Below, in pieces: positions 1-5,488 of a stretch of 5,488 bases of DNA. Origin of the DNA: Kiritimatiellales bacterium (GTDB lineage Bacteria; Verrucomicrobiota; Kiritimatiellia; Kiritimatiellales; Pontiellaceae); assembly GCA_015486775.1 (NCBI GenBank), contig WFRA01000130.1:1-5488 (forward strand), read 5' to 3'. Both the position numbers and the translations under genes were made by a program. How positions within the stretch are numbered: position 1 is the first letter of the stretch; each line of letters opens with the position of its first letter. The notes under the pieces were generated by a model that searched no databases, was not told the DNA's origin, and saw only the letters and a list, made by a program, of their open reading frames with translations.

Positions 1-2245
1 CTCTCCTGACCACGGCGGAGACAATCAGGCTGGTTTCAAATCCGGGTTCGAGCGGGGCTTCTGCCTTGAGCCTGATGCTCCCCACCGCAAGGTTTTTGTC
101 GAATTTGGGCTTTCCGTTTTTGGTTTTCCCCTTGAGCCGCTTGCGGCCCACCCAGCTTTTTCCAACCGCGATGCCCTCGGGCGGATGGTCGAGTTCGAGC
201 TTGGCGCCCCTGAACCCGCCCTGGACGCGGCCTTCGAGATGGAGCGTAACTTCCTTCCCGAGGGGTAGCTCGACGGTTCCAGACTTTGGAGTCTTGACGC
301 GGAAGACCAGGCGCGCGGGTTGCTCCACGGGGGCAAGCACCAGCTCCTGCGCCGGCACGAGGTGGCGGTAGAGGAACGCCTGCATCTGGTCGTCGACGGG
401 CGCCACAGCGTTGGTGACGGAGCGGCCGCCGATCCGGGCGATACCGACGATTTCGGGACTCACCATTTTTTGCGGGAGTCGGCGCGGCGCGGTGATGGTG
501 AAACGCGCGGTGTCGCTCCCGGCGGCGACGGCGGCCTTGCTCATGACAAACCCCGGGGGCAGGCTTTTTGGTTCGAGCCGAATCCGCCCGCCAAAGCCGT
601 CCATGCGCATGGCGCGCACGGTGAAGGCATCGGTTCCGCCCGGCGCAATGTCCAGGCCGGAGGGGTCCATGTATAGCTTAAAGTCGGGGTGGGCCGGGGA
701 GATGCGCAGGCGGTAGGCATAGTCGTTCCCGCCCTTGGACTGGGTGTCGCCGATTTGCAGGTAGTAGGTTCCAGTGGCTGGAAGTTTTTGCAGCAGGTAC
801 GAGTCGGCATGGTGGGTGACGAGCCCCTCTCCGAGGAAGAGGTGGTTTTCGCCGGTGTCCACATTGTCATCGTTGCGCACGGGGTTTTCCAGCCCGGGAC
901 CGGTGAGCTCGACCACGGAGTCGAGCGGGGAGTTGAGCCGCCGGGCTGCCACCTCGACCGAAACCGAATCGCCCTGCTTCCCGGAGAAGGAGAAGATATC
1001 CACGTCGCCCACCTGCTGGATTCGGCCATTGATCCAGAGCGGCATCTGGATGGGCTGCGCCTGTTCGGGCGTGTCGTTGGGCTCGGTCTCGAAGCAGTCG
1101 CCGATCCGGTCGAGGGCGAAGGGCATGGCGTTGGAGCGGTAGCCGGATTTCTTGACCGAGATGTGCCGCACGAGGGCGCTGTCGTCCGGCAGCTTTCCGG
1201 AAATCCGGGTTTGCGGCAGGTTCCTTCCAAACAGGGCAATATCGACATTCCTCCCCTTTTGTCCACCCATCGGAAAAATGCTGGTAATAAAGGGCAGCTC
1301 GCCTAGGGCAATGCGGTAAACAAAATCCTCGCGGCCGCGGTAGATGGAATCCTTGATGGAGAGGGTGTAGGTTCCCGTCTTTGGGACATCGAAGAAAAGA
1401 ACCGGGTCGGGGTTGAATTCGTAGTCGTCCTGGTAGGCGACCTCGTTGCCCTCCTCGTCGTAGAGCGCCACCACCGCCTGGAACCACCCCGGCACGGCAT
1501 CGGCCAGGTAGGGAATGATTTTCCGCGCACCCACATCCACCACGATGGACTGTCCTCTGAGCGCCTTGAAGCGAAAGTGGTCGATGTCGCCAGGAAGGAT
1601 CTGCCCGTTGACCATGGCTGGGAGGGACACCTTCTGGAGATTGGGCGCCATGTGGTCGTCGTTGGGCTCCTCCTCCATCGTTTCGGGCAGGGTTCCGACC
1701 TCGAAATAGATGGGGTTGGAGAGCCCGCCGGGGGTGTAGACGCGCAACTCGCGCACCCCGGGCGGGGCACCCGGGGCAATCGTTACGTCGAGACGCAGAC
1801 GGTCGGCGATCTGCGGGTTGAATTGCTCCTTGGTGTTAAAACGGTAGTAGCGCATGACCGCCTTTTTGTCGAAGGGGTCGATTCCGTCGGGAAGTTCGGC
1901 TCGGGCAATCTGCTTGGTGGCTTGGGCGAACTGCCGCTGGGGCTTTTCGCGGTCCAGCCCCTCCTTGCCCTCCAGCGCGGCGGTGGCGTTCTGGCGGTTG
2001 CGCCAGAACTGGCGGTAGCGCTTGGGGTCATATTTGACCGTGTGCCGAACCACTTTCGCCGACACCCCTTGGCCACTCACGAAAACATTGGTAGCTCCCA
2101 GCAGATACTGGCCGCCGACCACGACGCGGAAGGAGGTTCCCCGCTCGCCCCCCGCCGGATAGGCATAGCCGATGTGCGGCGGTCTCGCCGTTGCGGAGCC
2201 GACGGCAACCAGCAACATCGCCAGGGATTTTTGTAGCGTTTTCAC
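1..2245 (-). CDS. Secreted protein with two PPC domains and Ig/IPT-like modules (C-terminus beyond left edge)
   Basis: I translated this frame by hand. It is open without a stop from a GTG at 2245 to the left edge, giving 748 residues and no C-terminal end. Residues 1-20 (MKTLQKSLAMLLVAVGSATA) form a Sec signal peptide, probably cut after Ala-Thr-Ala. Residues 24-66 and 148-183 resemble the halves of an Ig/IPT-like domain, separated by a charged, probably helical segment (about 70-147). The first PPC domain (about 191-314) has the hallmarks EEEPNDD, GDIDHFRF and KTGTYTLSI. A short IPT-like stretch follows (318-345, ITSIFPMGGQKGRNVDIALF). The second PPC domain (about 386-514) shows ETEPNDT, GDVDIFSF and ATGTYYLQI. 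The rest is beta-rich and unassigned. PPC domains are common in secreted proteins of this kind. No protease catalytic domain is visible, so a 'protease' label would be unsupported. The GTG shares four bases (GTGA) with the DUF1501 stop and has only a weak Shine-Dalgarno, which suggests translational coupling. The role is probably carbohydrate or protein binding outside the cell, which is inference. Confidence 0.9.
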   Translation of the reverse strand, partial: MKTLQKSLAMLLVAVGSATARPPHIGYAYPAGGERGTSFRVVVGGQYLLGATNVFVSGQGVSAKVVRHTVKYDPKRYRQFWRNRQNATAALEGKEGLDREKPQRQFAQATKQIARAELPDGIDPFDKKAVMRYYRFNTKEQFNPQIADRLRLDVTIAPGAPPGVRELRVYTPGGLSNPIYFEVGTLPETMEEEPNDDHMAPNLQKVSLPAMVNGQILPGDIDHFRFKALRGQSIVVDVGARKIIPYLADAVPGWFQAVVALYDEEGNEVAYQDDYEFNPDPVLFFDVPKTGTYTLSIKDSIYRGREDFVYRIALGELPFITSIFPMGGQKGRNVDIALFGRNLPQTRISGKLPDDSALVRHISVKKSGYRSNAMPFALDRIGDCFETEPNDTPEQAQPIQMPLWINGRIQQVGDVDIFSFSGKQGDSVSVEVAARRLNSPLDSVVELTGPGLENPVRNDDNVDTGENHLFLGEGLVTHHADSYLLQKLPATGTYYLQIGDTQSKGGNDYAYRLRISPAHPDFKLYMDPSGLDIAPGGTDAFTVRAMRMDGFGGRIRLEPKSLPPGFVMSKAAVAAGSDTARFTITAPRRLPQKMVSPEIVGIARIGGRSVTNAVAPVDDQMQAFLYRHLVPAQELVLAPVEQPARLVFRVKTPKSGTVELPLGKEVTLHLEGRVQGGFRGAKLELDHPPEGIAVGKSWVGRKRLKGKTKNGKPKFDKNLAVGSIRLKAEAPLEPGFETSLIVSAVVRR

Positions 2246-3555
2246 GACATGATTTCCCGGAGCCGCCCGCCCATCGCCATGCCGTCGGCCTCGGTTGGGC
2301 TGACGCGGACATCGAGCCCCTGCGGGTGCGGCAGGCGCGCGGTGGTGTCGATGCCCATCTGCTCGTAGATGCTGCCAATCAGATCCCAGGGATAGACCGG
2401 GCGGTCGGCCACCTCCATTCCCTTCTCGTCCGAAGCACCGATCACATGGCCGCCCGCGAAGCCCCCGCCAGCCACCACGTGGGTGAAGCATTTCCCGTGG
2501 TGGCTACGCCCGCCGTTCCAGGGGGCGTCCCACATGATCTTGGGCGTGCGCCCGAATTCGCCGCCCCACCAGACGATGGTGGATTCGAGCAGCCCCCGGT
2601 CGGCCAGGTCTTCGAGCAGGGTGGCGAAACCGCGATCCATCTCGGGGAGCTTCCTGTTCACGATCTCGAAATGCTTTTTATGGGTGTCCCAGCCGTTGTA
2701 GTTGATGGTGACGTAGGGCACGCCCCGCTCCACCAGGCGGCGGGCGATCAGGCAGGAGGCACCGAAGTCGCTCCGGCCGTAGCGCTCGCGCAGCTTGGGA
2801 TCCTCGGTCTTGATGTCGAACACCTTGCCGGCATCGCCGAGGATCAGTTCGTAGGCCAGGTCCTCGCACTGGTCCATTTTTCCAAAGGCTGGATTCCCCT
2901 CCATCTTGCGGCCGAGCGTCTCCAGATTGTGCAGCAGCTCCCGGCGGCCGCGCTGCCGTGCCTCGGTGATGCCCTGCTGGACAATGCCCTCCACGGCGAA
3001 TACCGGGGCGCTCGGCTTGCCGCCCGTGGCGAAAGGCTTGTAGCGCAGCCCCATGAACCCGGACTCGGAAAAGCGGCCCTGCGGCTTGGTGAGCACGATG
3101 TAGGGGGGCAGCAGCCCCTCGTACCCCGCATCGTAGCCCCTGAAGCGCGACACTACCGCCCCCGCGCAGGGAAAGGAATCGCCGGTGCCGGGTAGCCGAC
3201 CGGTCTGGGTGATGTACGAAGCGGTCTCGTGGGCGTTGTTACCGTGGGTCATGCTGCGGATGATGGAAAACTTGTCGGCTTGCTTGGCGAGCAGCGGCAG
3301 CTTCTGGCAGATCCGGATGCCGTCCACGTTGGTGGCGATCGGCGTGGTGTAGGGGCCGCAATAGTCGGCGCCCGCCCCCGGCTTGGGGTCGAAGGTGTCA
3401 AGATGCGAGGGGCCGCCCCACATCCAGATCTGGATCACCGACCTAGCCTTGCCCGGCTTGGCGGCCTCTCCCCGCGCGCCGAATGCCATTCCGCCGATCC
3501 CGGCGGCGCTGAGTTGAAGCATGTCGCGCCGCGTCAAGCTGTTCTGTGTTTTCAT
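2242..3555 (-). CDS. DUF1501 family protein, Tat-exported, sulfatase/alkaline phosphatase-like fold
   Basis: The product has 437 residues starting at the ATG at 3555, which has a good Shine-Dalgarno (GAGGA, 7-base spacer). The N-terminus MKTQNSLTRRDMLQLSAAG is a twin-arginine signal (R9, R10) followed by a short hydrophobic stretch, so export of the folded protein is expected. DUF1501 hallmarks appear in order: WMWGGPSHLDTFDPKPG (44-60), MTHGNNAHE (102-110), NGWDTH (287-292), GGEFGRTPKI (331-340), SHHGK (351-355) and a C-terminal PVYPWDLIGSIYEQMGID (386-403). Asp/His/Glu residues in these blocks (H51, D53, D290, H292, E333, H352, H353) are plausible metal or active-site residues by analogy with the alkaline phosphatase superfamily, but this is not proven. 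The length is normal for the family. A longer in-frame start at 3675 exists but would run through the intergenic repeats and into the preceding gene. The gene follows the DUF1549/DUF1553 gene by 77 bp and overlaps the PPC gene by 4 bp, so it sits mid-operon. The substrate is unknown; sulfate or phosphate ester hydrolysis is only a family-level guess. Confidence 0.93.
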   Translation of the reverse strand: MKTQNSLTRRDMLQLSAAGIGGMAFGARGEAAKPGKARSVIQIWMWGGPSHLDTFDPKPGAGADYCGPYTTPIATNVDGIRICQKLPLLAKQADKFSIIRSMTHGNNAHETASYITQTGRLPGTGDSFPCAGAVVSRFRGYDAGYEGLLPPYIVLTKPQGRFSESGFMGLRYKPFATGGKPSAPVFAVEGIVQQGITEARQRGRRELLHNLETLGRKMEGNPAFGKMDQCEDLAYELILGDAGKVFDIKTEDPKLRERYGRSDFGASCLIARRLVERGVPYVTINYNGWDTHKKHFEIVNRKLPEMDRGFATLLEDLADRGLLESTIVWWGGEFGRTPKIMWDAPWNGGRSHHGKCFTHVVAGGGFAGGHVIGASDEKGMEVADRPVYPWDLIGSIYEQMGIDTTARLPHPQGLDVRVSPTEADGMAMGGRLREIMS

Positions 3556-3632
3556 GGTTCGTTCCTCATTCTTCGTGCCTAGTTCCTCGTCCTTCGAAAT
3601 TCCCTGTTCGTCTGTTCGATATTCGACATTCC
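3556..3632. repeat. Intergenic spacer made of short imperfect repeats
   Basis: The 77-bp spacer between the first two operon genes is not random. At 3605-3628 three 8-base units follow one another (TGTTCGTC, TGTTCGAT, ATTCGACA), and another TTCGA occurs at 3593-3597. GTTCCTC occurs twice, at 3561-3567 and 3582-3588, exactly 21 bases apart. The spacer has no terminator and no promoter that I can recognise. The pattern resembles the low-complexity intergenic repeats found between genes in some PVC genomes, but this is an impression to be tested by a genome search. Confidence 0.45.
3563..3567 (-). promoter_or_regulatory. Ribosome binding site of the DUF1501 gene
   Basis: GAGGA sits 7 bases before the ATG at 3555. 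It supports that start over the in-frame ATG at 3675, which lies inside the preceding gene. The same GAGGAAC string recurs 21 bases further upstream (3582-3588), as part of the repetitive spacer. Confidence 0.7.
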
Positions 3633-5219
3633 CTAGTGCTTGTAGATAAACTCCTTGGTATTCAGCAACGCCCACACCACATCGATCGATGCGTCGCGGC
3701 GGCTCAGGCCGCTATCGCGGCCATAGTCCAGCGCCACCTGCGTCTCGTGCTTGGACGGGTAGCGCGAAAGGATGGTCAGATACATGTTTTCAAGCGCCTT
3801 CTTTGGGGGATCCCAAACCAGCTTGGCCTTCTTCTTTTTTCCCTTGTCCGGCTTCTTGTAGTGCATGCCCAGCAGCTGCGGGTTGGCCAGGATTTTTTTT
3901 TGGATATGGGTGGAGTTGAGCATGTGCAGCCGCTGGGAGGCCGACGGCGTGTTGTTGCGCTCGGATTCGAAGCCGGATGCGCGCGCCGGGCGGCCGAAGA
4001 GGTCGAGGAAGGGGCTGGTGATGCTGCCATCGGCCAATTCGACGGCCCGCTGGTTTTTCGGAATCCAAGTGAAGGGTTCGGGGATGGCGCTGGAGTAGGG
4101 CTCGGTGGTACGGGTGATCTGGTTGATGGCGTCGATCAGCACCTCGGCATCCATGCGGCGGACATAGTAGTGCGAGAAGTAGCTTTTGTCCTGGCTGTTT
4201 CCGGCATTGGGAACGGAGGAGAGCTGGTAGGTCTTCGAGTTGAGGATGATGCGGAAGATGTGCCGCAGGTCGTAGCCGCTCTCCACCAGCTCCCCGGCCA
4301 GAAAGTCGAGCAGTTCCGGATTTGTCGGCGGGTTGTCGGCGCGGAAATCGTCGGGCTCGTGCACGATCCCGCGGCCAAGCAGCCAGTACCAGACCCGGTT
4401 CACGATGCTCCGGGAAAACGCATCGCTGCCGACCAGCCAGTCGGCAAAGGCCGCGCGGGGATCCTGGCCGGGCTGGAGACGCGGCTCGGTGCCGTCGGGG
4501 AACCGCGCGACGACCGGCTGCTTGGTTTCGGGATCGACAAACCTTTTCGAGGGGTCGAAGAAAACGATCTCCTCCTTCCACTCGGCCGTTTTTTTGTAAC
4601 CCACATTGCCGAAAAAGGCGGCCATGCCCATGAGCCTTTCGCGATCCCACCCGTCGGTGCGCATTCCCATGAAGGTGAGCGCCACGATCTGGGCGATCGC
4701 ATCGCCCTCGTGCCGGGGGACGGCGCGGTAGAAATTGACGGGGGCGACGCGGAAGTTGCTACCGCTGGAAGTGAGCAGTGCCCGGGCAAATTCGTCGTAG
4801 GGCATGTTGTCGAAGATGGCGGTGCGCAGCCAGCGGTGGTAGGCCTGCACCGCGTTGGGCCAAAGGTTGCTGGGAAACTCAGCTTTGACGCGCAGCAGGT
4901 CGCACCACTTCATGGCCCAGTAGTCGGCGAACTCGCCGCGCTTGAAAAGCTCCTCGACTAGCTTGGCGCGCTTGTTGATGTCGGAGGAGGAGAGGAACCT
5001 GCGGCACTCCTGCGGGGTCGGCAGGGTGCCGGTCATGTCGAGGTAGACGCGGCGGAGGAACACCTCGTCGGAGCAACGGGTAGAAGGCGGGATGTTCAAC
5101 TCGTCCAATTTTTTAAAGACCAGCCGATCAATCCTTCCGCTCGCCTTGTTCGGTGCGGCAACCGCGCCCCCCGCCACGGAGAGCGCCAGCAGCAAACCAA
5201 AGAGCCATGCTCGTTTCAT
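3633..5219 (-). CDS. DUF1549/DUF1553 domain protein, secreted, without a cytochrome-type CxxCH
   Basis: The product has 528 residues from the ATG at 5219. Another ATG lies 9 bases upstream (5228), but the AAGGA Shine-Dalgarno abuts that codon, whereas it sits 9 bases before 5219. MKRAWLFGLLLALSVAGGAV is a Sec signal peptide. DUF1549 spans about 28-203, with FLRRVYLDMTGTLPTPQE (54-71) and WAMKWCDLLRVK (101-112). DUF1553 spans about 255-525, with SIVNRVWYWLLGRGIV (270-285), NPPTNPELLDFLAGELVESG (296-315), RRMDAEVLIDAINQI (354-368), NNTPSASQRLHMLNST (422-437) and the typical C-terminal LLNTKEFIYKH. Many planctomycete relatives carry an N-terminal cytochrome domain (PSCyt1) and a CxxCH block late in DUF1549. 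Here both are absent, and the only cysteines are C49, C72 and C106. The expected CxxCH position reads TFMGMRTDGWDRERLMGMAA (182-201). A lysine-rich stretch (455-474) lies inside DUF1553. The biochemical role is unknown; genomic pairing with DUF1501 is the main clue. Confidence 0.93.
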   Translation of the reverse strand: MKRAWLFGLLLALSVAGGAVAAPNKASGRIDRLVFKKLDELNIPPSTRCSDEVFLRRVYLDMTGTLPTPQECRRFLSSSDINKRAKLVEELFKRGEFADYWAMKWCDLLRVKAEFPSNLWPNAVQAYHRWLRTAIFDNMPYDEFARALLTSSGSNFRVAPVNFYRAVPRHEGDAIAQIVALTFMGMRTDGWDRERLMGMAAFFGNVGYKKTAEWKEEIVFFDPSKRFVDPETKQPVVARFPDGTEPRLQPGQDPRAAFADWLVGSDAFSRSIVNRVWYWLLGRGIVHEPDDFRADNPPTNPELLDFLAGELVESGYDLRHIFRIILNSKTYQLSSVPNAGNSQDKSYFSHYYVRRMDAEVLIDAINQITRTTEPYSSAIPEPFTWIPKNQRAVELADGSITSPFLDLFGRPARASGFESERNNTPSASQRLHMLNSTHIQKKILANPQLLGMHYKKPDKGKKKKAKLVWDPPKKALENMYLTILSRYPSKHETQVALDYGRDSGLSRRDASIDVVWALLNTKEFIYKH

Positions 5220-5228
5220 TCCGCCCAT

Positions 5229-5233
5229 TCCTT
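5229..5233 (-). promoter_or_regulatory. Ribosome binding site deciding the start of the DUF1549/DUF1553 gene
   Basis: AAGGA on the minus strand lies directly against the ATG at 5228 but 9 bases from the ATG at 5219. The spacing favours 5219, which also gives a cleaner signal peptide starting MKR. Confidence 0.6.
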
Positions 5234-5243
5234 GTCCAGCGAA

Positions 5244-5260
5244 CTTCCAGCCATTGGAAG
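5244..5260. repeat. Short inverted repeat CTTCCA-5-TGGAAG ahead of the ribosome binding site
   Basis: CTTCCA (5244-5249) and TGGAAG (5255-5260) form a six-pair stem with a five-base loop (GCCAT). It is flanked by two direct copies of TGTCCAG at 5233-5239 and 5264-5270. It ends about 10 bases before the Shine-Dalgarno, so it could influence translation initiation or be one copy of a dispersed genomic repeat. There is no T-tract to suggest termination. Confidence 0.4.
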
Positions 5261-5269
5261 CCCTGTCCA

Positions 5270-5281
5270 GAAAACGTTTTC
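5270..5281. promoter_or_regulatory. 12-bp perfect palindrome, LacI-family operator-like
   Basis: GAAAACGTTTTC is a perfect palindrome with a central CG. On the minus strand it extends to TGAAAACGTTTTCT, close to the TGnnAnCGnTnnCA pattern of LacI/GalR-family (CcpA-like) operators. It lies 50 bases upstream of the start codon at 5219, downstream of the candidate promoter, where a bound repressor could block elongation. The palindrome is seen directly; the regulator assignment is inference. Confidence 0.45.
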
Positions 5282-5314
5282 AATCCCCGCATATTGCATA
5301 AAACGTCGGGGATT
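5282..5314. promoter_or_regulatory. 8-bp-arm inverted repeat next to the palindrome
   Basis: The arms AATCCCCG (5282-5289) and CGGGGATT (5307-5314) are perfectly complementary around a 17-base AT-rich centre. No T-tract follows on either strand, so an intrinsic terminator is unlikely. A protein-binding dyad, or a hairpin in the leader RNA, fits better. It overlaps the candidate promoter and directly abuts the 12-bp palindrome. Confidence 0.35.
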
Positions 5315-5323
5315 CCCACACAA
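5295..5323 (-). promoter_or_regulatory. Weak sigma70-type promoter candidate for the three-gene cluster
   Basis: On the minus strand TTGTGT (5323-5318) and TATGCA (5300-5295) are 17 bases apart. Each matches the sigma70 consensus at only three of six positions. The location is right, in the AT-richer part of the leader. It would give a 5' untranslated region of about 70 bases that includes the palindrome at 5270-5281. Promoter rules in PVC bacteria are poorly known, so this is a tentative pick. Confidence 0.22.
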
Positions 5324-5372
5324 ACTTTCCCGGGGCGGAATACTATTTCCCGCAGCAAAACCGGAGAAACGC

Positions 5373-5488
5373 CTATGCGCGGTGGAAATAGTAGGTTTCG
5401 CCGTTGCGCTCTTCCTCGAAGAGCTGCTTTTGCGCGACCATTTTTTCCAGGGTTCGGAAGATGGATTCGAGCGGGGCGTTGTATTCCC
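5373..5488 (-). CDS. C-terminal end of an unidentified protein (winged-helix-like tail)
   Basis: This minus-strand frame enters from the right edge and stops at a TAG (5373-5375), leaving 37 residues in view. It begins EYNAPLESIFRTLEKM and ends NGETYYFHRA. A helix containing IFRTLEKMVAQKQLF followed by a charged turn and a short beta strand resembles the recognition helix and wing of winged-helix DNA-binding domains, as in Fur- or PadR-type regulators. That is a pattern impression from a short stretch, not a family assignment. Codon composition matches the neighbouring genes. It lies 153 bp upstream of the DUF1549/DUF1553 gene on the same strand, so it could be a local regulator or merely an unrelated neighbour. 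Confidence 0.6.
   Translation of the reverse strand, partial: EYNAPLESIFRTLEKMVAQKQLFEEERNGETYYFHRA

Noticed and set aside
541..1266. Minus-strand frame of 241 codons inside the PPC gene
   Set aside because: It is out of frame with the PPC protein, rich in Pro/Ser/Arg/Thr, and carries no domain. The in-frame PPC translation covers the same DNA with clear motifs.
2191..3195. Open frame of 334 codons on the plus strand opposite the DUF1501 gene
   Set aside because: It lies opposite conserved DUF1501 motifs, is low in recognisable features and has no supporting context. It is a compositional shadow.
3556..3675. N-terminal extension of the DUF1501 protein to the ATG at 3675
   Set aside because: The extra 40 residues are translated intergenic repeats and overlap the end of the preceding gene. 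They would bury the twin-arginine signal, and the ATG at 3555 has a proper ribosome binding site.
3546..4961. Open frame of 471 codons on the plus strand opposite the DUF1549/DUF1553 gene
   Set aside because: It is antisense to a clear family match, has no recognisable domain, and is the kind of long shadow frame that GC-rich codon use creates.
5220..5228. Upstream ATG (5228) as the start of the DUF1549/DUF1553 gene
   Set aside because: The AAGGA motif directly abuts it, leaving no spacer. The ATG at 5219 has suitable spacing. This is not certain, and the difference is three residues.
5282..5314. Intrinsic terminator of the upstream gene
   Set aside because: The loop is 17 bases long and no T-rich tract follows the stem on the minus strand, so a terminator is not supported.
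1..5488. CRISPR array, tRNA or rRNA gene, insertion sequence
   Set aside because: I saw no regularly spaced repeats, no cloverleaf-like segment, no transposase-like coding sequence and no terminal inverted repeats. The window is nearly filled by the coding genes.

Overview
The window is GC-rich bacterial DNA that is almost wholly coding on the minus strand. It carries a three-gene cluster of families greatly expanded in the PVC superphylum (Planctomycetes, Verrucomicrobia, Lentisphaerae/Kiritimatiellota): a DUF1549/DUF1553 protein, a Tat-exported DUF1501 protein and a large secreted protein with two pre-peptidase C-terminal (PPC) domains. This combination and order point strongly to a PVC bacterium. 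A Verrucomicrobia/Kiritimatiellota-like host is my guess, but the phylum cannot be fixed from this sequence alone.

Layout in the direction of transcription (right to left). (1) 5488-5373: the last 37 codons of an unidentified gene with a winged-helix-like tail. (2) 5372-5220: a leader of about 150 bp, relatively AT-rich in its middle part, with a 12-bp perfect palindrome, an 8-bp-arm dyad, a short hairpin, a weak promoter candidate and the ribosome binding site. (3) 5219-3633: DUF1549/DUF1553 protein with a Sec signal peptide. (4) 3632-3556: a 77-bp spacer with short imperfect TTCG-type and GTTCCTC repeats. (5) 3555-2242: DUF1501 protein with a twin-arginine signal. (6) 2245-1: the PPC protein, starting at a GTG that overlaps the DUF1501 stop by 4 bases and staying open to the left edge (748 codons in the window).

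The three main genes are probably one transcript from the 5220-5372 leader. All three products carry export signals, two Sec-type and one Tat-type, so they should act outside the cytoplasm. The DUF1501 protein belongs to a family related to the sulfatase/alkaline phosphatase fold and is the best candidate for catalysis. The PPC protein looks like a beta-rich accessory or binding protein. The DUF1549/DUF1553 partner has no known biochemical role. The substrate of the cluster cannot be read from the sequence. The most notable features are the absence of the CxxCH motif that DUF1549 proteins usually carry, and a well-formed LacI-type operator-like palindrome in the leader.
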